A stretch of DNA of 32,709 nucleotides from Chloroflexota bacterium (GCA_021789355.1 JAJYJR010000005.1:1-32709); one strand, 5' to 3'. Shown: positions 8,652 through 17,617, counted from the first letter of the stretch. The notes: generated by a model not told the origin, from the letters alone. A program made the numbers and translations.

Positions 8652-9857
8652 CTACCCAGCCGACGGCAGCCGAAGGGTGCGCACGTGCCGCTCGCGCACG
8701 AGCCCGATGGCGGCCGCGACCAACGCGACGCCGGTTCCCGTCAGCAGCGGAAATGTTGCCGCGAAGCCTCCCGTGGAGTCACGGGCAACGCCAAGCAGCA
8801 GGGGCCCGGCGGCGGCGATGACGTACCCGACCGACAGCATGAATGCGGCGAGCGCTCCGGCGCCGGCGGGGTCAGCCGCGAAGTCGACGGTCAACGCCAG
8901 CAGGAGCGGGAAGATCGCGCCCAAGCTGAAGCCGAGGAACATGGTCCAGAAGACCGCCTGGTCCGGCACCAAGACGAACCCCAGCGCCGACGCGAGGATG
9001 CCGACGGCCGACGCGACGACCTGGGTTCGTCGACCGCCGAAGCGATCGGACAAGACCGCCACGGCGAGGTTGCCGCCGAGCGCGATCAGGTTGAGCAGGC
9101 CCACAAGGTCGCCGGCCGTGGTAGGCGACCACCCTCTGGCTGCATATGTGGCTGGCAACCACGCTGATGCCCCCCAGTAGACGACCGCCTGAAGACCAAA
9201 CACGACCGCGAGCAGCCATGCGGCTCGTGAACGCCACGGGAGGCGCGCACGGTTCCTCGCTGCATAGGATGCGGCCTGTCGATACAGCACAAGCCATGCC
9301 CCTATCGAGAGACATCCGGCAGCGCCGAGGATGGCAAGCGAGGGCCGCCAGCCGCCAAAGACGGAGGCGAGAGGTACAGCCGCGGCTCCGGCCAGGGTCG
9401 CGCCTGCGACCGTGCCCGCCGCGGCCGCGCCGCTCAGCTGCGCTGCGCGTGAGCCGCCCGCGTGCAGCTTCGCCACGATCGAGGGAAGCGACCCGGCCGC
9501 GCCCGTTGCGATCCCGATGCCGGCGGTGAGCGCCACGATCGCAGCGGCGGAGGACGTGGAGGACCGCAGCAGAGCGCACGCCACGAGAGCGCCGGCCAAG
9601 AGCGCCATCGCGAATCGAGGACCGACGCGCTGCGCCGTAGCCGGGCCGAGCGAGGCGAACAAGCCCATGCACAGGATGGGCAAGGTCGCGAGTAATCCCA
9701 CGACGGAATCGGGCACCCGGAGATCGGCGGTGATCGAGTTCGCGAGCGGCCCCACTGCGACGATCGACGGCCGAAGGACGAGCGAGATGAGGAACAGCGC
9801 AAGTGCGGGGTGTCCGTCGCTGCCGTTCGGCGGACGCAGCGTGGCGTCAGGTGACAC
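8652..9857 (-). CDS. MFS transporter, CynX/NimT-like
   Basis: 401 residues with about twelve hydrophobic segments and the small-residue-rich helices of the major facilitator superfamily. The pattern LRPSIVAVGPLANSITADL near the N-terminus, and the AVLSDRFGGRR loop between helices in the second half (the A-motif-like DRxGRR signature), fit the CynX/NimT group, which moves small organic anions or nitro compounds. It starts at a GTG eight bases after the dehydrogenase stop codon, so it is the last gene of the long minus-strand operon. It may import or export an acid of the pathway; substrate not determinable. The 3' end lies only a few bases from the IS3 remnant but the reading frame looks complete. 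Confidence 0.85.
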   Translation of the reverse strand: MSPDATLRPPNGSDGHPALALFLISLVLRPSIVAVGPLANSITADLRVPDSVVGLLATLPILCMGLFASLGPATAQRVGPRFAMALLAGALVACALLRSSTSSAAAIVALTAGIGIATGAAGSLPSIVAKLHAGGSRAAQLSGAAAAGTVAGATLAGAAAVPLASVFGGWRPSLAILGAAGCLSIGAWLVLYRQAASYAARNRARLPWRSRAAWLLAVVFGLQAVVYWGASAWLPATYAARGWSPTTAGDLVGLLNLIALGGNLAVAVLSDRFGGRRTQVVASAVGILASALGFVLVPDQAVFWTMFLGFSLGAIFPLLLALTVDFAADPAGAGALAAFMLSVGYVIAAAGPLLLGVARDSTGGFAATFPLLTGTGVALVAAAIGLVRERHVRTLRLPSAG

Positions 9858-9865
9858 GGCGGCGT

Positions 9866-10888
9866 TCAGGAATGGATGCGCACCATCATCTTGTTGGCGA
9901 GCGCGGGGTTCTGCTCGCCGAACTCCATCGCTTCCTGCACCGCGTCCAAGCCGAAGTGCTGCGTGATCAGTCCCTCGCAGCGGTCGCGGTACGTTTGGAC
10001 AAGACGGACGGCTTCTGGGTACAGCCCGGTATTGTTTCTGGATCCGAGCAGGTTGAGTTCCTTCTTGACGACGGCAAGAGTCGGGATGGCAACGTCGTCG
10101 GTGGACGTCCCGGCAACCACGACCGTGCCGGACGGAGCCACAACGTCAATGGCGGTCCGGAGGATGGCGGCCACACCGGTGGCCTCGAAGACGACTGCCG
10201 GCCCCTCGTCGTCGGTCCAGTCGGCGATCCGGTCGGCTGTGTTCTCCATTCGGCTATTGACGACCGCCTCCGCGCCGTTTGCCAAGGCGCGCTCGAGACG
10301 CCCGGGGACGATGTCGACGGCGAGGATCCGGGCGCCTCGATCGCCAGCGGCGATCTGGACCGCCTGACCGATCGGTCCGGCCCCGAAGATAACGGCGCGG
10401 TCGCCGTTCACCAGCCCGCTCCGCGTGACCATCTGGAGCCCGATCGAGATCGGCTCGACGAACGCGGCCAGATCGCCCGTGAGGCGGTCTGCTGCGTGGA
10501 GGTTGCGGACGGGCACGATGAGCTGCTCGGTGAGCGCGCCGTCGAGGTGCGCGCCGAACACGCGGAGGTTGCGGCAGCAGTTCGGTCGGCCGCGCCGACA
10601 CGCGATGCAGGTTCCGTCGGGGAGCAGGGGCTCGACCGCGACGAGCTGGCCCGTCTGGAGCGGACCTTCGTAGCCCGGACCGAATTCACGGATGCGTCCC
10701 GAGAACTCGTGCCCCTGCCTCACCGGGAAGGTCGAATACGGATCGGTGCCCGCCCACATCGCGATGTCGGACCCGCAGATGCCGACGGACTCGATCTCGA
10801 GAAGCGCCTCTCCCTCGCGCGGCGCACCCGGATCGGGAGCATCGGCGTAGATAACGGTACGGAGGGCGGCCGTGAGCGCCTGCTTCAT
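9866..10888 (-). CDS. Zinc-dependent medium-chain dehydrogenase (sugar/polyol or threonine dehydrogenase-like)
   Basis: 340 residues. Catalytic zinc ligands are in VGICGSD (Cys38), GHEFSG (His) and FVEPISIG (Glu). The NAD(P)-binding Rossmann motif is FGAGPIGQ. The structural zinc lobe reads DGTCIACRRGRPNCC, so the first of the usual four Cys is Asp. The family oxidises secondary alcohols of polyols, sugars and sugar acids using NAD(P). Its start codon overlaps the stop of the broken FAD oxidoreductase frame (ATGA), and the MFS gene follows eight bases after its stop. In the operon it is one of two clear redox enzymes and is a good candidate for oxidising a sugar or an aldonic acid. Confidence 0.88.
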   Translation of the reverse strand: MKQALTAALRTVIYADAPDPGAPREGEALLEIESVGICGSDIAMWAGTDPYSTFPVRQGHEFSGRIREFGPGYEGPLQTGQLVAVEPLLPDGTCIACRRGRPNCCRNLRVFGAHLDGALTEQLIVPVRNLHAADRLTGDLAAFVEPISIGLQMVTRSGLVNGDRAVIFGAGPIGQAVQIAAGDRGARILAVDIVPGRLERALANGAEAVVNSRMENTADRIADWTDDEGPAVVFEATGVAAILRTAIDVVAPSGTVVVAGTSTDDVAIPTLAVVKKELNLLGSRNNTGLYPEAVRLVQTYRDRCEGLITQHFGLDAVQEAMEFGEQNPALANKMMVRIHS

Positions 10889-11271
10889 CTTCCAATGGTC
10901 CTCGTCTCCGGCGCCCTTCTGGACGCGTAGCTCTCTTCCCGAACCGCGAACGTGAGGCGGGGCGAAATCCCGACGGGACGTGCGACATCCGGCGGCGAAC
11001 CGGCGGGACGCCGCGCGCGGCCCCGCCCTGCACGAGGCGGGAGGCCCGCTCGGGCGCGGCGGCGAGCAGCGCCGCCGTCGACCCGCACGGATCGGCGTGG
11101 CCCGACTCCCGTTCGTAGGCGGCGGCTCCAGCAGCAGGAACTCGTCGCGCCGCTCGCGAGGGTGCCACGCTCGACCACCACGACGCGCAGCCCGTGCTCG
11201 GCGAGGTGGAACGCCGTGCTCGCAACCTGGACGCCTGCACCCATCACCATCGCGTCGGGCGTGCCGATCAC
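10885..11271 (-). pseudogene. Remnant of an FAD-dependent oxidoreductase (DAO-like), truncated
   Basis: A GTG at 11271 with GGAGGAG seven bases upstream opens a frame reading DAMVMGAGVQVASTAFHLA, then GLRVVVVERGTLASGATSS. This is the N-terminal FAD Rossmann signature of D-amino-acid-oxidase-like enzymes, except that the third Gly of GxGxxG is Val. After about residue 46 the frame becomes Arg-rich with no family resemblance, and it stops at 10885 overlapping the next start codon. Only 128 residues remain of an expected 370-400. An internal deletion with frameshift is the simplest explanation. The gene lies inside an otherwise intact operon, so the activity seems dispensable. Confidence 0.55.
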
Positions 11272-11318
11272 GTGCTCACTCCTCCGCCTCACCTCATCCT
11301 CGTCGGCGCCGTCGCCGC

Positions 11319-12425
11319 TCAGCCCGCAGCGCGGACTGCCGCAGCGATCTCCGCGGCGGTGCGGTCCAGTTCGTCGAGCCCCTCGAGCACGGAGAAGGAC
11401 ACGTCGTACGGCTGCTCCTCCCCGGGTTCGAGCACGCGCAGTTGGCCCCGCCTCCGCGCCTCCCATCGGCCGGAATCCGCGTTGGTCGCCGGTTCCAGGC
11501 CGAGCGCGTAAAACCCGTCGGCCAGCATCCGCCACGTGTTCTGCCTGGGCAGCTGGTCCCTTCGGAAGCGCTCCGCAAACCCCAGACCGCGCGCACGGTT
11601 GACCAGCGCGACCGTCACGACGCCGTCCGGTCCGGCCGCCACCTCGTGCTCGAACACCCGTTCCGGCGCCTCCCCTTCGGGCGGCCCGATCCGCAGATAA
11701 TCGCCCGGCGCCGAGCCGTCACTCGTCCGCACGTCGGTGGCCGGGATCAGTAGCTCGGCTCCCTCCTCGACGATCGGCCACCCGACGTTCACGTGGTACA
11801 GGAACATGTGCGTGGCGGACGAGAAGCCGACGTTCTCAACGCGGTCATGCACACGAATCGTCGCCCCGCCGAGATCCGCCTCGATCCGTCGGCGCAGGAC
11901 GAGCTTCTCGCCGTAGAAGGCAGTCTGTCGGATCTCCCCCTCGGCCCAGAACGTGCACTCGTCCCCGTCCCAGTCCTCACCGTAGCCAAGCAGACGGGCC
12001 GGCATCGTGCCGACGCGACCGTGCAACCCAAAGTGCTCCGTCGGGAGCTCCGGAGCGTAAATGTGGTCGACCGCGTCCTCGCCCGGGCCGCCGGTATGGT
12101 TCAGGCCACACGTCGAGAAGAGGCCTCCGGGAAAGGTCCGCAACCACCCGAAGTCGGTCACGGCCTCGCCGTACCAGGGCCCGGGGGCTCCGTTCGGCGA
12201 GATCCACGCGACCGGCATCCCGCCCAGGTCGCATCGCCACACGTCGAACGCACGGTCCACCAGGATGTCGAACGACAGGCGGCCGGTGCGCACCTCGAGC
12301 ACGCGGACACCGCGTTCGCGACCGTCCCCGAGCGTCACCAGGCGCACGCCGCCCACCTGTCCGAGCGTCCCCACCCGGCGGAGCAGCTCCCGGCGGTTCA
12401 AAGTCGACCCCCAGAGCCGTGTCAT
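11319..12425 (-). CDS. DUF4432 family protein, aldose-1-epimerase-like
   Basis: About 368 residues from the ATG at 12425 (GTGGGGGGCGGC just upstream; a GTG at 12437 is an alternative). The features are those of the galactose-mutarotase superfamily as found in DUF4432 proteins: RGVRVLEVRTGRLSF and ILVDRAFDVW near the N-terminus, GGLFSTCGLNHTGGPG, FGLHGRVGTMPA, and MFLYHVNVGWPIVEEGAE. The paired His residues in the HGR and YHVN segments correspond to the usual active site. Such proteins are found in sugar-catabolic operons and may convert anomers of an imported sugar. It lies between the CUT1 permease gene and the broken FAD enzyme. Confidence 0.82.
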   Translation of the reverse strand: MTRLWGSTLNRRELLRRVGTLGQVGGVRLVTLGDGRERGVRVLEVRTGRLSFDILVDRAFDVWRCDLGGMPVAWISPNGAPGPWYGEAVTDFGWLRTFPGGLFSTCGLNHTGGPGEDAVDHIYAPELPTEHFGLHGRVGTMPARLLGYGEDWDGDECTFWAEGEIRQTAFYGEKLVLRRRIEADLGGATIRVHDRVENVGFSSATHMFLYHVNVGWPIVEEGAELLIPATDVRTSDGSAPGDYLRIGPPEGEAPERVFEHEVAAGPDGVVTVALVNRARGLGFAERFRRDQLPRQNTWRMLADGFYALGLEPATNADSGRWEARRRGQLRVLEPGEEQPYDVSFSVLEGLDELDRTAAEIAAAVRAAG

Positions 12426-12513
12426 GCCGCCCCCCACTCGAGGGGAACGTCGTCACGCGGTTTGGGGACCGGCCGCTCGTGGGCGCGGAGCGAACGCGCG
12501 CCCGCCCTGTACC

Positions 12514-13446
12514 TCACTTCAGTGCCCCGGCGGCGATGGCGCGGACCAGATAGCGCTGAAAGATCAGGTACACGGCGATCATGGGCAGCGACGCCAGTAA
12601 GAGGCCGGCCATGAGAGCCGGGTAGTTGAAAAAGAAGCGGCCCTGCAGCTGCAGAAGGCCGGGCGTGAGAGTCTTCACGGAGTCAGGCTGCAGGAGCAGC
12701 AAGGCGAACACGAATTCGTTCCACACGTACAGTACGTTGAAGATCACGATCGTCACGATCGCGGGAACGGACAGGGGCGCCATGATCCGTAGGAAGATCC
12801 CGTGAACGCTCGCCCCGTCCACGCGTGCAGCCTCGATGATCTCGTCGGGAATCGCATGGAAGAATGCCGTCATGAGATACGCGTTGAACGGGAGATTGAG
12901 AGACGAGTACAGGAAGATCACCGACCAGTACGTATTGACGAGTCCGAGGTTCACCATCTCCACGTAGATCGGCACCATCAGCAAGAGCGGAGGAATCGCC
13001 ATCCACGCGAGCACGAACAGGAATACGGCGTTGCTCCCTCTCCACCGCAGTTTCGCGAATGAGTATCCTGCTGTGGTGGCGAGCGCGATCGACAACAGAA
13101 TCGTCGCGGTAGTGACGATGAGCGAGTTGAGCACGTAGCCGCCGTTGTTCGTTGCCGCCCAAGCTTGTGCAAACGGCGTCAGGCTGAATGATGTGGGCAG
13201 AGACAGCTTGCTCTCCGCCCACTGCTGTGGCGTCTTGAACGCATTTATCAGCATGAAGTAGATGGGGAATACGGACGATAACCCAAGCAGCGTCATGCCG
13301 GCGATGAGCGCCGCATTGCCGGGGACTGCGAGCACCTGGCGCAGCTGGCCGGCCACGGACGGAGACGCAACGCCGGCAGAGCCCTTGGCCGCGGTGCCTC
13401 GCGCTGGCGTGGCCGCATCGCCGGCGGCGCGTTCACGCGCGCTCAT
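12514..13446 (-). CDS. CUT1 sugar ABC transporter permease (MalG-like)
   Basis: 310 residues with about six membrane segments after an Ala-rich cytoplasmic N-terminus. The EAA loop that docks on the ATPase reads EAARVDGASVHGIFLRIMAP, typical of MalG-type permeases, and the protein ends AIAAGALK, the common terminus of this subfamily. Its ATG overlaps the stop of the preceding permease gene (ATGA), implying translational coupling. Together with the upstream permease and lipoprotein it forms a carbohydrate importer. No MsmX/UgpC-type ATPase gene is in this operon. Confidence 0.92.
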   Translation of the reverse strand: MSARERAAGDAATPARGTAAKGSAGVASPSVAGQLRQVLAVPGNAALIAGMTLLGLSSVFPIYFMLINAFKTPQQWAESKLSLPTSFSLTPFAQAWAATNNGGYVLNSLIVTTATILLSIALATTAGYSFAKLRWRGSNAVFLFVLAWMAIPPLLLMVPIYVEMVNLGLVNTYWSVIFLYSSLNLPFNAYLMTAFFHAIPDEIIEAARVDGASVHGIFLRIMAPLSVPAIVTIVIFNVLYVWNEFVFALLLLQPDSVKTLTPGLLQLQGRFFFNYPALMAGLLLASLPMIAVYLIFQRYLVRAIAAGALK

Positions 13447-14345
13447 TCCCTGCCTCCGGTCAGTGCACGGATGTAGAAGTATCCGAGCATCGAGATGATG
13501 AGCGTAAGGACGAAGCCCATCGCGCTCGCGTACCCCATGCGTTGAAACGTGAACGCGTTGTTGTATATGAGAAATTCAGTGACGTACGTGTCGAACCCGG
13601 GGCCACCGTTCGTGATCGTGTAGATGTAGGTGAACATGTACGCGAACGCCGTGATGGTGTTCGTGACAAGGACGATCTCCATCACACGGCGGAGCGACGG
13701 CACGTATACATAGCGAAGCACCTGCCAGCGCCCTGCGCCATCGATGCGAGCCGCGTCGGGGAGGTCGGGGTCGATGCCGCTCATGCCGGCGAGATACATC
13801 ACGACGTTGTAGCCAAAGTTCGCCCACACCACCACGAGCAAGATCGCCGGGATCGAAGTCTGGGGAGTAGCCAGCCAGTCCAACTGCAGACCCGTCAGCC
13901 CGACCGATCCCAGTACCTCGTTCAGTGGACCGTTGACGTCCAGCAGGATCTTGGCAACGAGACCCACGACTACCGTCGAGTACACGGCGGGGATGAAGTA
14001 CGTCCAGCGAAAGAAGCGCCATCCACGGATGTGTTCGTTGATTAGAAACGCCAAGACGAGCGGCAGAGATAGCTGGATCGGTACCGAGATCGCGAAGAGG
14101 AAGTTGTTCCGGAGGGCCAAAAGAAACAGCGGATCCTGGAGAAGGAACTGGAAGTTCTGCAGACCCACCCAGGTCGGGGGCGAGTAACCGTTCCACCTCG
14201 TGAAGGCGTGGTAAGCGATGCTGACCGTCGGGTATCCGATGAACGCCAGCACCATAAGCACCGCCGGTAGGGCGTACAGGGGCCCCCACCACGCCTCGGC
14301 GCGGCGGGGGCTCCTGTGGGATCGAACGCTCGCGGAGCCCGTCAC
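13443..14345 (-). CDS. CUT1 sugar ABC transporter permease (MalF-like)
   Basis: About 301 residues. A GTG at 14345, four bases after the binding-protein stop codon, is the likely start; a longer frame from 14426 would overlap that gene by 77 bases. Six hydrophobic segments are visible from WWGPLYALPAVLMVLAF onward. The EAA loop reads DAARIDGAGRWQVLRYVYVP. The segment ITNGGPGFDTYV is a hallmark of CUT1 permeases of the MalF/UgpA type. It pairs with the product of the next gene, whose start overlaps its stop. Confidence 0.9.
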   Translation of the reverse strand: MTGSASVRSHRSPRRAEAWWGPLYALPAVLMVLAFIGYPTVSIAYHAFTRWNGYSPPTWVGLQNFQFLLQDPLFLLALRNNFLFAISVPIQLSLPLVLAFLINEHIRGWRFFRWTYFIPAVYSTVVVGLVAKILLDVNGPLNEVLGSVGLTGLQLDWLATPQTSIPAILLVVVWANFGYNVVMYLAGMSGIDPDLPDAARIDGAGRWQVLRYVYVPSLRRVMEIVLVTNTITAFAYMFTYIYTITNGGPGFDTYVTEFLIYNNAFTFQRMGYASAMGFVLTLIISMLGYFYIRALTGGRE

Positions 14346-14349
14346 GGTG

Positions 14350-15786
14350 CTACGGCTTGCCGCCCTGTTGGTCCACGTACTGCTGCACGGCCTGCATCGC
14401 CTGCTGCGCCGTCTCCTGCCCGGCAAACGCGAGCTGGAGCTGCTTGTAGAAGTAGAGGGCCGTGGCTTGGGACATCACGATATCCATCTCGGGAAGAGTC
14501 GGGCCCTTCTTGATCAGGTCGAACACGGCCTTGACCCTGGGGTCGCTGATGTTGGCCTGCGCGGCGATATTGCACGGTGGGGAGCCGAGCAGGCTGATCA
14601 TCGTGTCCCCGGCTGTCTGGTCGGAGAAAGTCTTGATGAGTTGCCATGCCAGGGCAGGATGCTTCGCGCCAGTTGGAATGACCCAGTCGTCACCCGACGA
14701 ACCGATGACGCCCTGCGAGTACGGGCCGCTGCCGGAGCGGGGCAGGCGGGCGACGCCAACGTCATTCGCGATCGACTTGAAGTACGGCAGGAACTGCGGC
14801 TGCCCCTCGAACATTGCTCCCTTCTGCGATGCGAAGAGATCGGACGAATGGATCTGCTCGAGGGTGGATGCGTCGTTGTTGACGCACTTGTTCGTTCGCA
14901 TAGCGAGGATCGGCTGAAGGGCGTTCACCCACTTGGGGTCGGTGAACTTCAGCTGGCCCTGCTCGAACTTCTGGGTATCCCCCGGTTGCCAATACGAGAG
15001 GATGTTGTCAATGACAAGATTGTCGGTGGTATAGCCGTCGCGATCACCGTACACGAATGGGATCACGCCCATGGAGTTGAATTTCGCGCAGTCGGCGTAG
15101 AGCTGGGTATACGTCGCAGGGGGACCTGCGATGCCTGCCTTGGAGAAGAGCGACTTGTTGTAGTAGAGGACGAACGAGTACGCGTCGCTCGGCACGCCGT
15201 AGATCGTGCCCTGACCGTTCTTGCAGTCGTAGTTGGCGCACGACAGATCCCACAGAGACATCGAGTTGTAGAAGCCCGGCGTGGCGTTGATGAAGTTGTT
15301 GAGCGGCATCAACCCCGACTGGTAGGCCAGCGTGTATGACCCTGAGTAGAGCATCATGACATCGGGAACGTTGTGCGCGGCAAACGCGGCCTGCACCTGC
15401 GCCGCAAGCTGGTCATTATTCGAGGGAAGGAGCGTGATGTCCACCTTCGAACCGGGATTGGCCTGCTCGAACCGCGTGATCTGCTGGTCCACCCACTTCC
15501 GGGCATCGGACCCGGGCGTCGCGGTCGTCAGGATGCCGCCCAGCCACAACTGCAAGGTGGCGGGCGCGGGCTTCGCGGTGGCCACTGCGGCCGCGGATGA
15601 ACTCGCTGATCCCGCCGGGGACCCAGCCGCTGCGCTCGCTGGCGCCGTCGCCGACGAGCCCGAGGAGGCTGCGGGCGCCGTGGATATGGCGGGCGACGCG
15701 GCGCTCGAGCAACCCGCAAGCAGTACGACGACGACGCCGAGCGTCGTGAGCCGCCCCAGTCGGCGGCCTCTGGTCCATGATGCCAC
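14350..15786 (-). CDS. Extracellular sugar-binding lipoprotein, CUT1 family (SBP type 1)
   Basis: 478 residues starting at a GTG five bases after GGAGGAG. The signal peptide ends in lipobox LLAGC (Cys26), followed by a long Ala/Ser/Gly/Pro linker to about residue 75. The mature part has the family-1 binding-protein pattern: DQQITRFEQANPGSKVDI, DVMMLYSGSYTLAYQSG, the hinge-region IYGVPSDAYSFVLYYNKSLF, and TDPKWVNALQPILAM near the middle. It would capture an oligosaccharide or monosaccharide and pass it to the two permeases that follow. The ligand cannot be read from sequence. It belongs to the long operon starting at 20458; only 33 bases separate it from the FAH gene. Confidence 0.92.
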   Translation of the reverse strand: MASWTRGRRLGRLTTLGVVVVLLAGCSSAASPAISTAPAASSGSSATAPASAAAGSPAGSASSSAAAVATAKPAPATLQLWLGGILTTATPGSDARKWVDQQITRFEQANPGSKVDITLLPSNNDQLAAQVQAAFAAHNVPDVMMLYSGSYTLAYQSGLMPLNNFINATPGFYNSMSLWDLSCANYDCKNGQGTIYGVPSDAYSFVLYYNKSLFSKAGIAGPPATYTQLYADCAKFNSMGVIPFVYGDRDGYTTDNLVIDNILSYWQPGDTQKFEQGQLKFTDPKWVNALQPILAMRTNKCVNNDASTLEQIHSSDLFASQKGAMFEGQPQFLPYFKSIANDVGVARLPRSGSGPYSQGVIGSSGDDWVIPTGAKHPALAWQLIKTFSDQTAGDTMISLLGSPPCNIAAQANISDPRVKAVFDLIKKGPTLPEMDIVMSQATALYFYKQLQLAFAGQETAQQAMQAVQQYVDQQGGKP

Positions 15787-15819
15787 CTGGTCTCCTCCTA
15801 TCGATGGTGCGGCTGCCGG

Positions 15820-16752
15820 TCACCCAGCCCGCGACACTGAGACGCCCTGGGGGCGGGTGCGCGATGTCCCCGCCACCACGTGGTTCTCGATATACCCGAC
15901 ACCGGTCGCGCTGCAGCGCACGACGTCCCCGGGCTGCAGGAATCGGGGAGGGTTCATGAACGTGCCGCAGCCTGCGGGCGTGCCAGTGCTGAGAATGTCG
16001 CCGGGATCGAGCGTGATGATCGAACTCAGCCACTCGATCGCCACATCGGGCAGGTTCAGCTGATCGCCGATCAGTTCGCTCTGGCGCAAATCGCCGTTGA
16101 CGCGCGTCTCGACGCGGACTTCCCGAATGTCCGGGATCTCGTCTCGGGTGACGATGCACGGGCCCATCGGGCAGAACGTGTCGAAGTTCTTGCCGAGATC
16201 GCGCTGATTGAAGTAGAACTGGACGCTGCGCGAGCCGACGTCGTTGAGGACCGTATAGCCGAAGACGTGCGCGTAGGCGTCCTCGCGCCGGACGTTCTTC
16301 GCGCGAGCCCCGAGCACAACACCGAACTCGACTTCGTAGTCCACCGCGAACCCGTGCTCCGCTGCGAACTTCGCCTTGCTCCCCGGACCGCGCCGGATCA
16401 CGTCGTCGGCCGGCGGAATTACGATGTCGTCATAGGGTCCGGTGACTGAGCTTGTGAGCTTGATGAAGTCCCATTGCGGCTCGTCAGCCGGTTCCCAATC
16501 GGGGTCCTCCTTTCCGTGACCGAGGTAGTTCGGCCCCGATCCGAAGATCTTGCCGGCGTTGGTCAGGGGGGCAGCCAGCTTGTCGTAGTGGACGGGACGG
16601 CCGTGCTCGAGCGCCTGACGCGCCGCGTCCAGCCCCCGTTCGCCGTCCCTGATGAGGGACAGCATGTCCGGGTACCCGGCGTAGACGACCTCTTCCCCGC
16701 GCAGCACACCAACACCGAGCTGGTCGCCGTTGAGATATTGGACGAGGCGCAT
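15820..16752 (-). CDS. Fumarylacetoacetate hydrolase (FAH) family enzyme
   Basis: 310 residues; the ATG at 16752 follows AAGGAG. An N-terminal cap region (about 1-65) precedes the FAH fold. FAH hallmarks are GSGPNYLGHGKE, the metal-binding acid cluster DYEVEFGVVLG (Glu-x-Glu), GYTVLNDVGSRSVQ (Asp) and KNFDTFCPMGPCIV. The C-terminal GDILSTGTPAGCG is the near-universal family end motif. Members cleave or hydrate beta-diketo acids, and include 2,4-diketo-3-deoxy-sugar-acid hydrolases and 2-keto-3-deoxy-pentonate dehydratases in oxidative sugar pathways. In an operon with SDR and Zn-dehydrogenases, a role on a keto-deoxy sugar acid is plausible, though no sugar-acid dehydratase of the enolase or IlvD type is present. 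Confidence 0.9.
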   Translation of the reverse strand: MRLVQYLNGDQLGVGVLRGEEVVYAGYPDMLSLIRDGERGLDAARQALEHGRPVHYDKLAAPLTNAGKIFGSGPNYLGHGKEDPDWEPADEPQWDFIKLTSSVTGPYDDIVIPPADDVIRRGPGSKAKFAAEHGFAVDYEVEFGVVLGARAKNVRREDAYAHVFGYTVLNDVGSRSVQFYFNQRDLGKNFDTFCPMGPCIVTRDEIPDIREVRVETRVNGDLRQSELIGDQLNLPDVAIEWLSSIITLDPGDILSTGTPAGCGTFMNPPRFLQPGDVVRCSATGVGYIENHVVAGTSRTRPQGVSVSRAG

Positions 16753-16765
16753 CGCGTTCTCCTTC

Positions 16766-17617
16766 TCAGAGGGTCGGGATGGGACCGGCCGCGACGTCGG
16801 GCCGATAGGACGGATCCCACGCGCCGGACGTGCCTCCCCACGTGAGCGAGGGCAGCGCGCGCTCGACGGGCTCGATCGTGACCGTCTCGCCGCCGCGGAG
16901 GACGTGCACGACGCGGGTGCCCGTCGAGTCGTGGACCGGGATACGCCGGCGAAGCTCCTCTACCTCGGGACCCGGATTGACGTAGTGGGTGGGCACGACG
17001 TCACGAACACCCAGCCAGTCAGCTGCGAGCGCTGCCTCGTCGGGGTTCATCTCCCCCGTCAGCAGTGCGCCCGCTCCGGGATCCGGTAGCCCGTCCGTCT
17101 GGGCGCATCCGAGGATGCCAACCGTCGGCGCATACAACTCGCCGATCATCTGCATCCCGGGAAAGATCGTCGTGTCCCCGAAGTGGTAGATCCGGACCCC
17201 TGGCTCGGTGTCGAAGATGAACGACAGCGGCACGCCGGCAACCACACGACCGTCGCGAAGCGTCACGCTCGACCAGTGGTGACACTCAACGGGGCGCACG
17301 ACAAAGTCACCGAAGGCGTAGCAGACGCCCCAGATCACCGGACGGACCTGTTCGACCGGGAGCCCTTCCTCAAAGAGCTTCTCGGCAACATCTCCCGGAC
17401 AGACGACTGGCGCCCCGGTCCGCGCCGCGATCTCGGCCGTGTCGCCGAAGTGGTCCCACGCACCATGACTGACGAGGATGACGTCCGGGGCGGGCACGGT
17501 GTCCGGGGTGTACGGAGCGACCGGATTGTGGCGCAGGAAGGGTTCGAGGAGCACGCGGTGGCGCGGACCGACGACCTCGTACCCCGACGCCCCCAAAAAC
17601 CGCAGCGTGGTGCTCAT
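16766..17617 (-). CDS. Metallo-beta-lactamase-fold hydrolase (UlaG-like)
   Basis: 283 residues. The metal-binding motif reads LVSHGAWDHFGD (HxxxDH, where the canonical HxHxDH has its second His replaced). Further ligands are suggested by the His pair in VECHHWSS, by YHFGDTTIF, and by a His near the C-terminus in VPTHYVNPG. Family members include lactonases such as UlaG and other hydrolases. Here it could open a sugar lactone produced by one of the dehydrogenases. Its ATG overlaps the stop of the upstream reductase gene (ATGA); the FAH gene follows after 13 bases. The specific substrate is unknown. Confidence 0.8.
   Translation of the reverse strand: MSTTLRFLGASGYEVVGPRHRVLLEPFLRHNPVAPYTPDTVPAPDVILVSHGAWDHFGDTAEIAARTGAPVVCPGDVAEKLFEEGLPVEQVRPVIWGVCYAFGDFVVRPVECHHWSSVTLRDGRVVAGVPLSFIFDTEPGVRIYHFGDTTIFPGMQMIGELYAPTVGILGCAQTDGLPDPGAGALLTGEMNPDEAALAADWLGVRDVVPTHYVNPGPEVEELRRRIPVHDSTGTRVVHVLRGGETVTIEPVERALPSLTWGGTSGAWDPSYRPDVAAGPIPTL

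Noticed and set aside
14218..15339. Plus-strand open frame of 373 codons
   Set aside because: Antisense to the sugar-binding lipoprotein; shadow frame.
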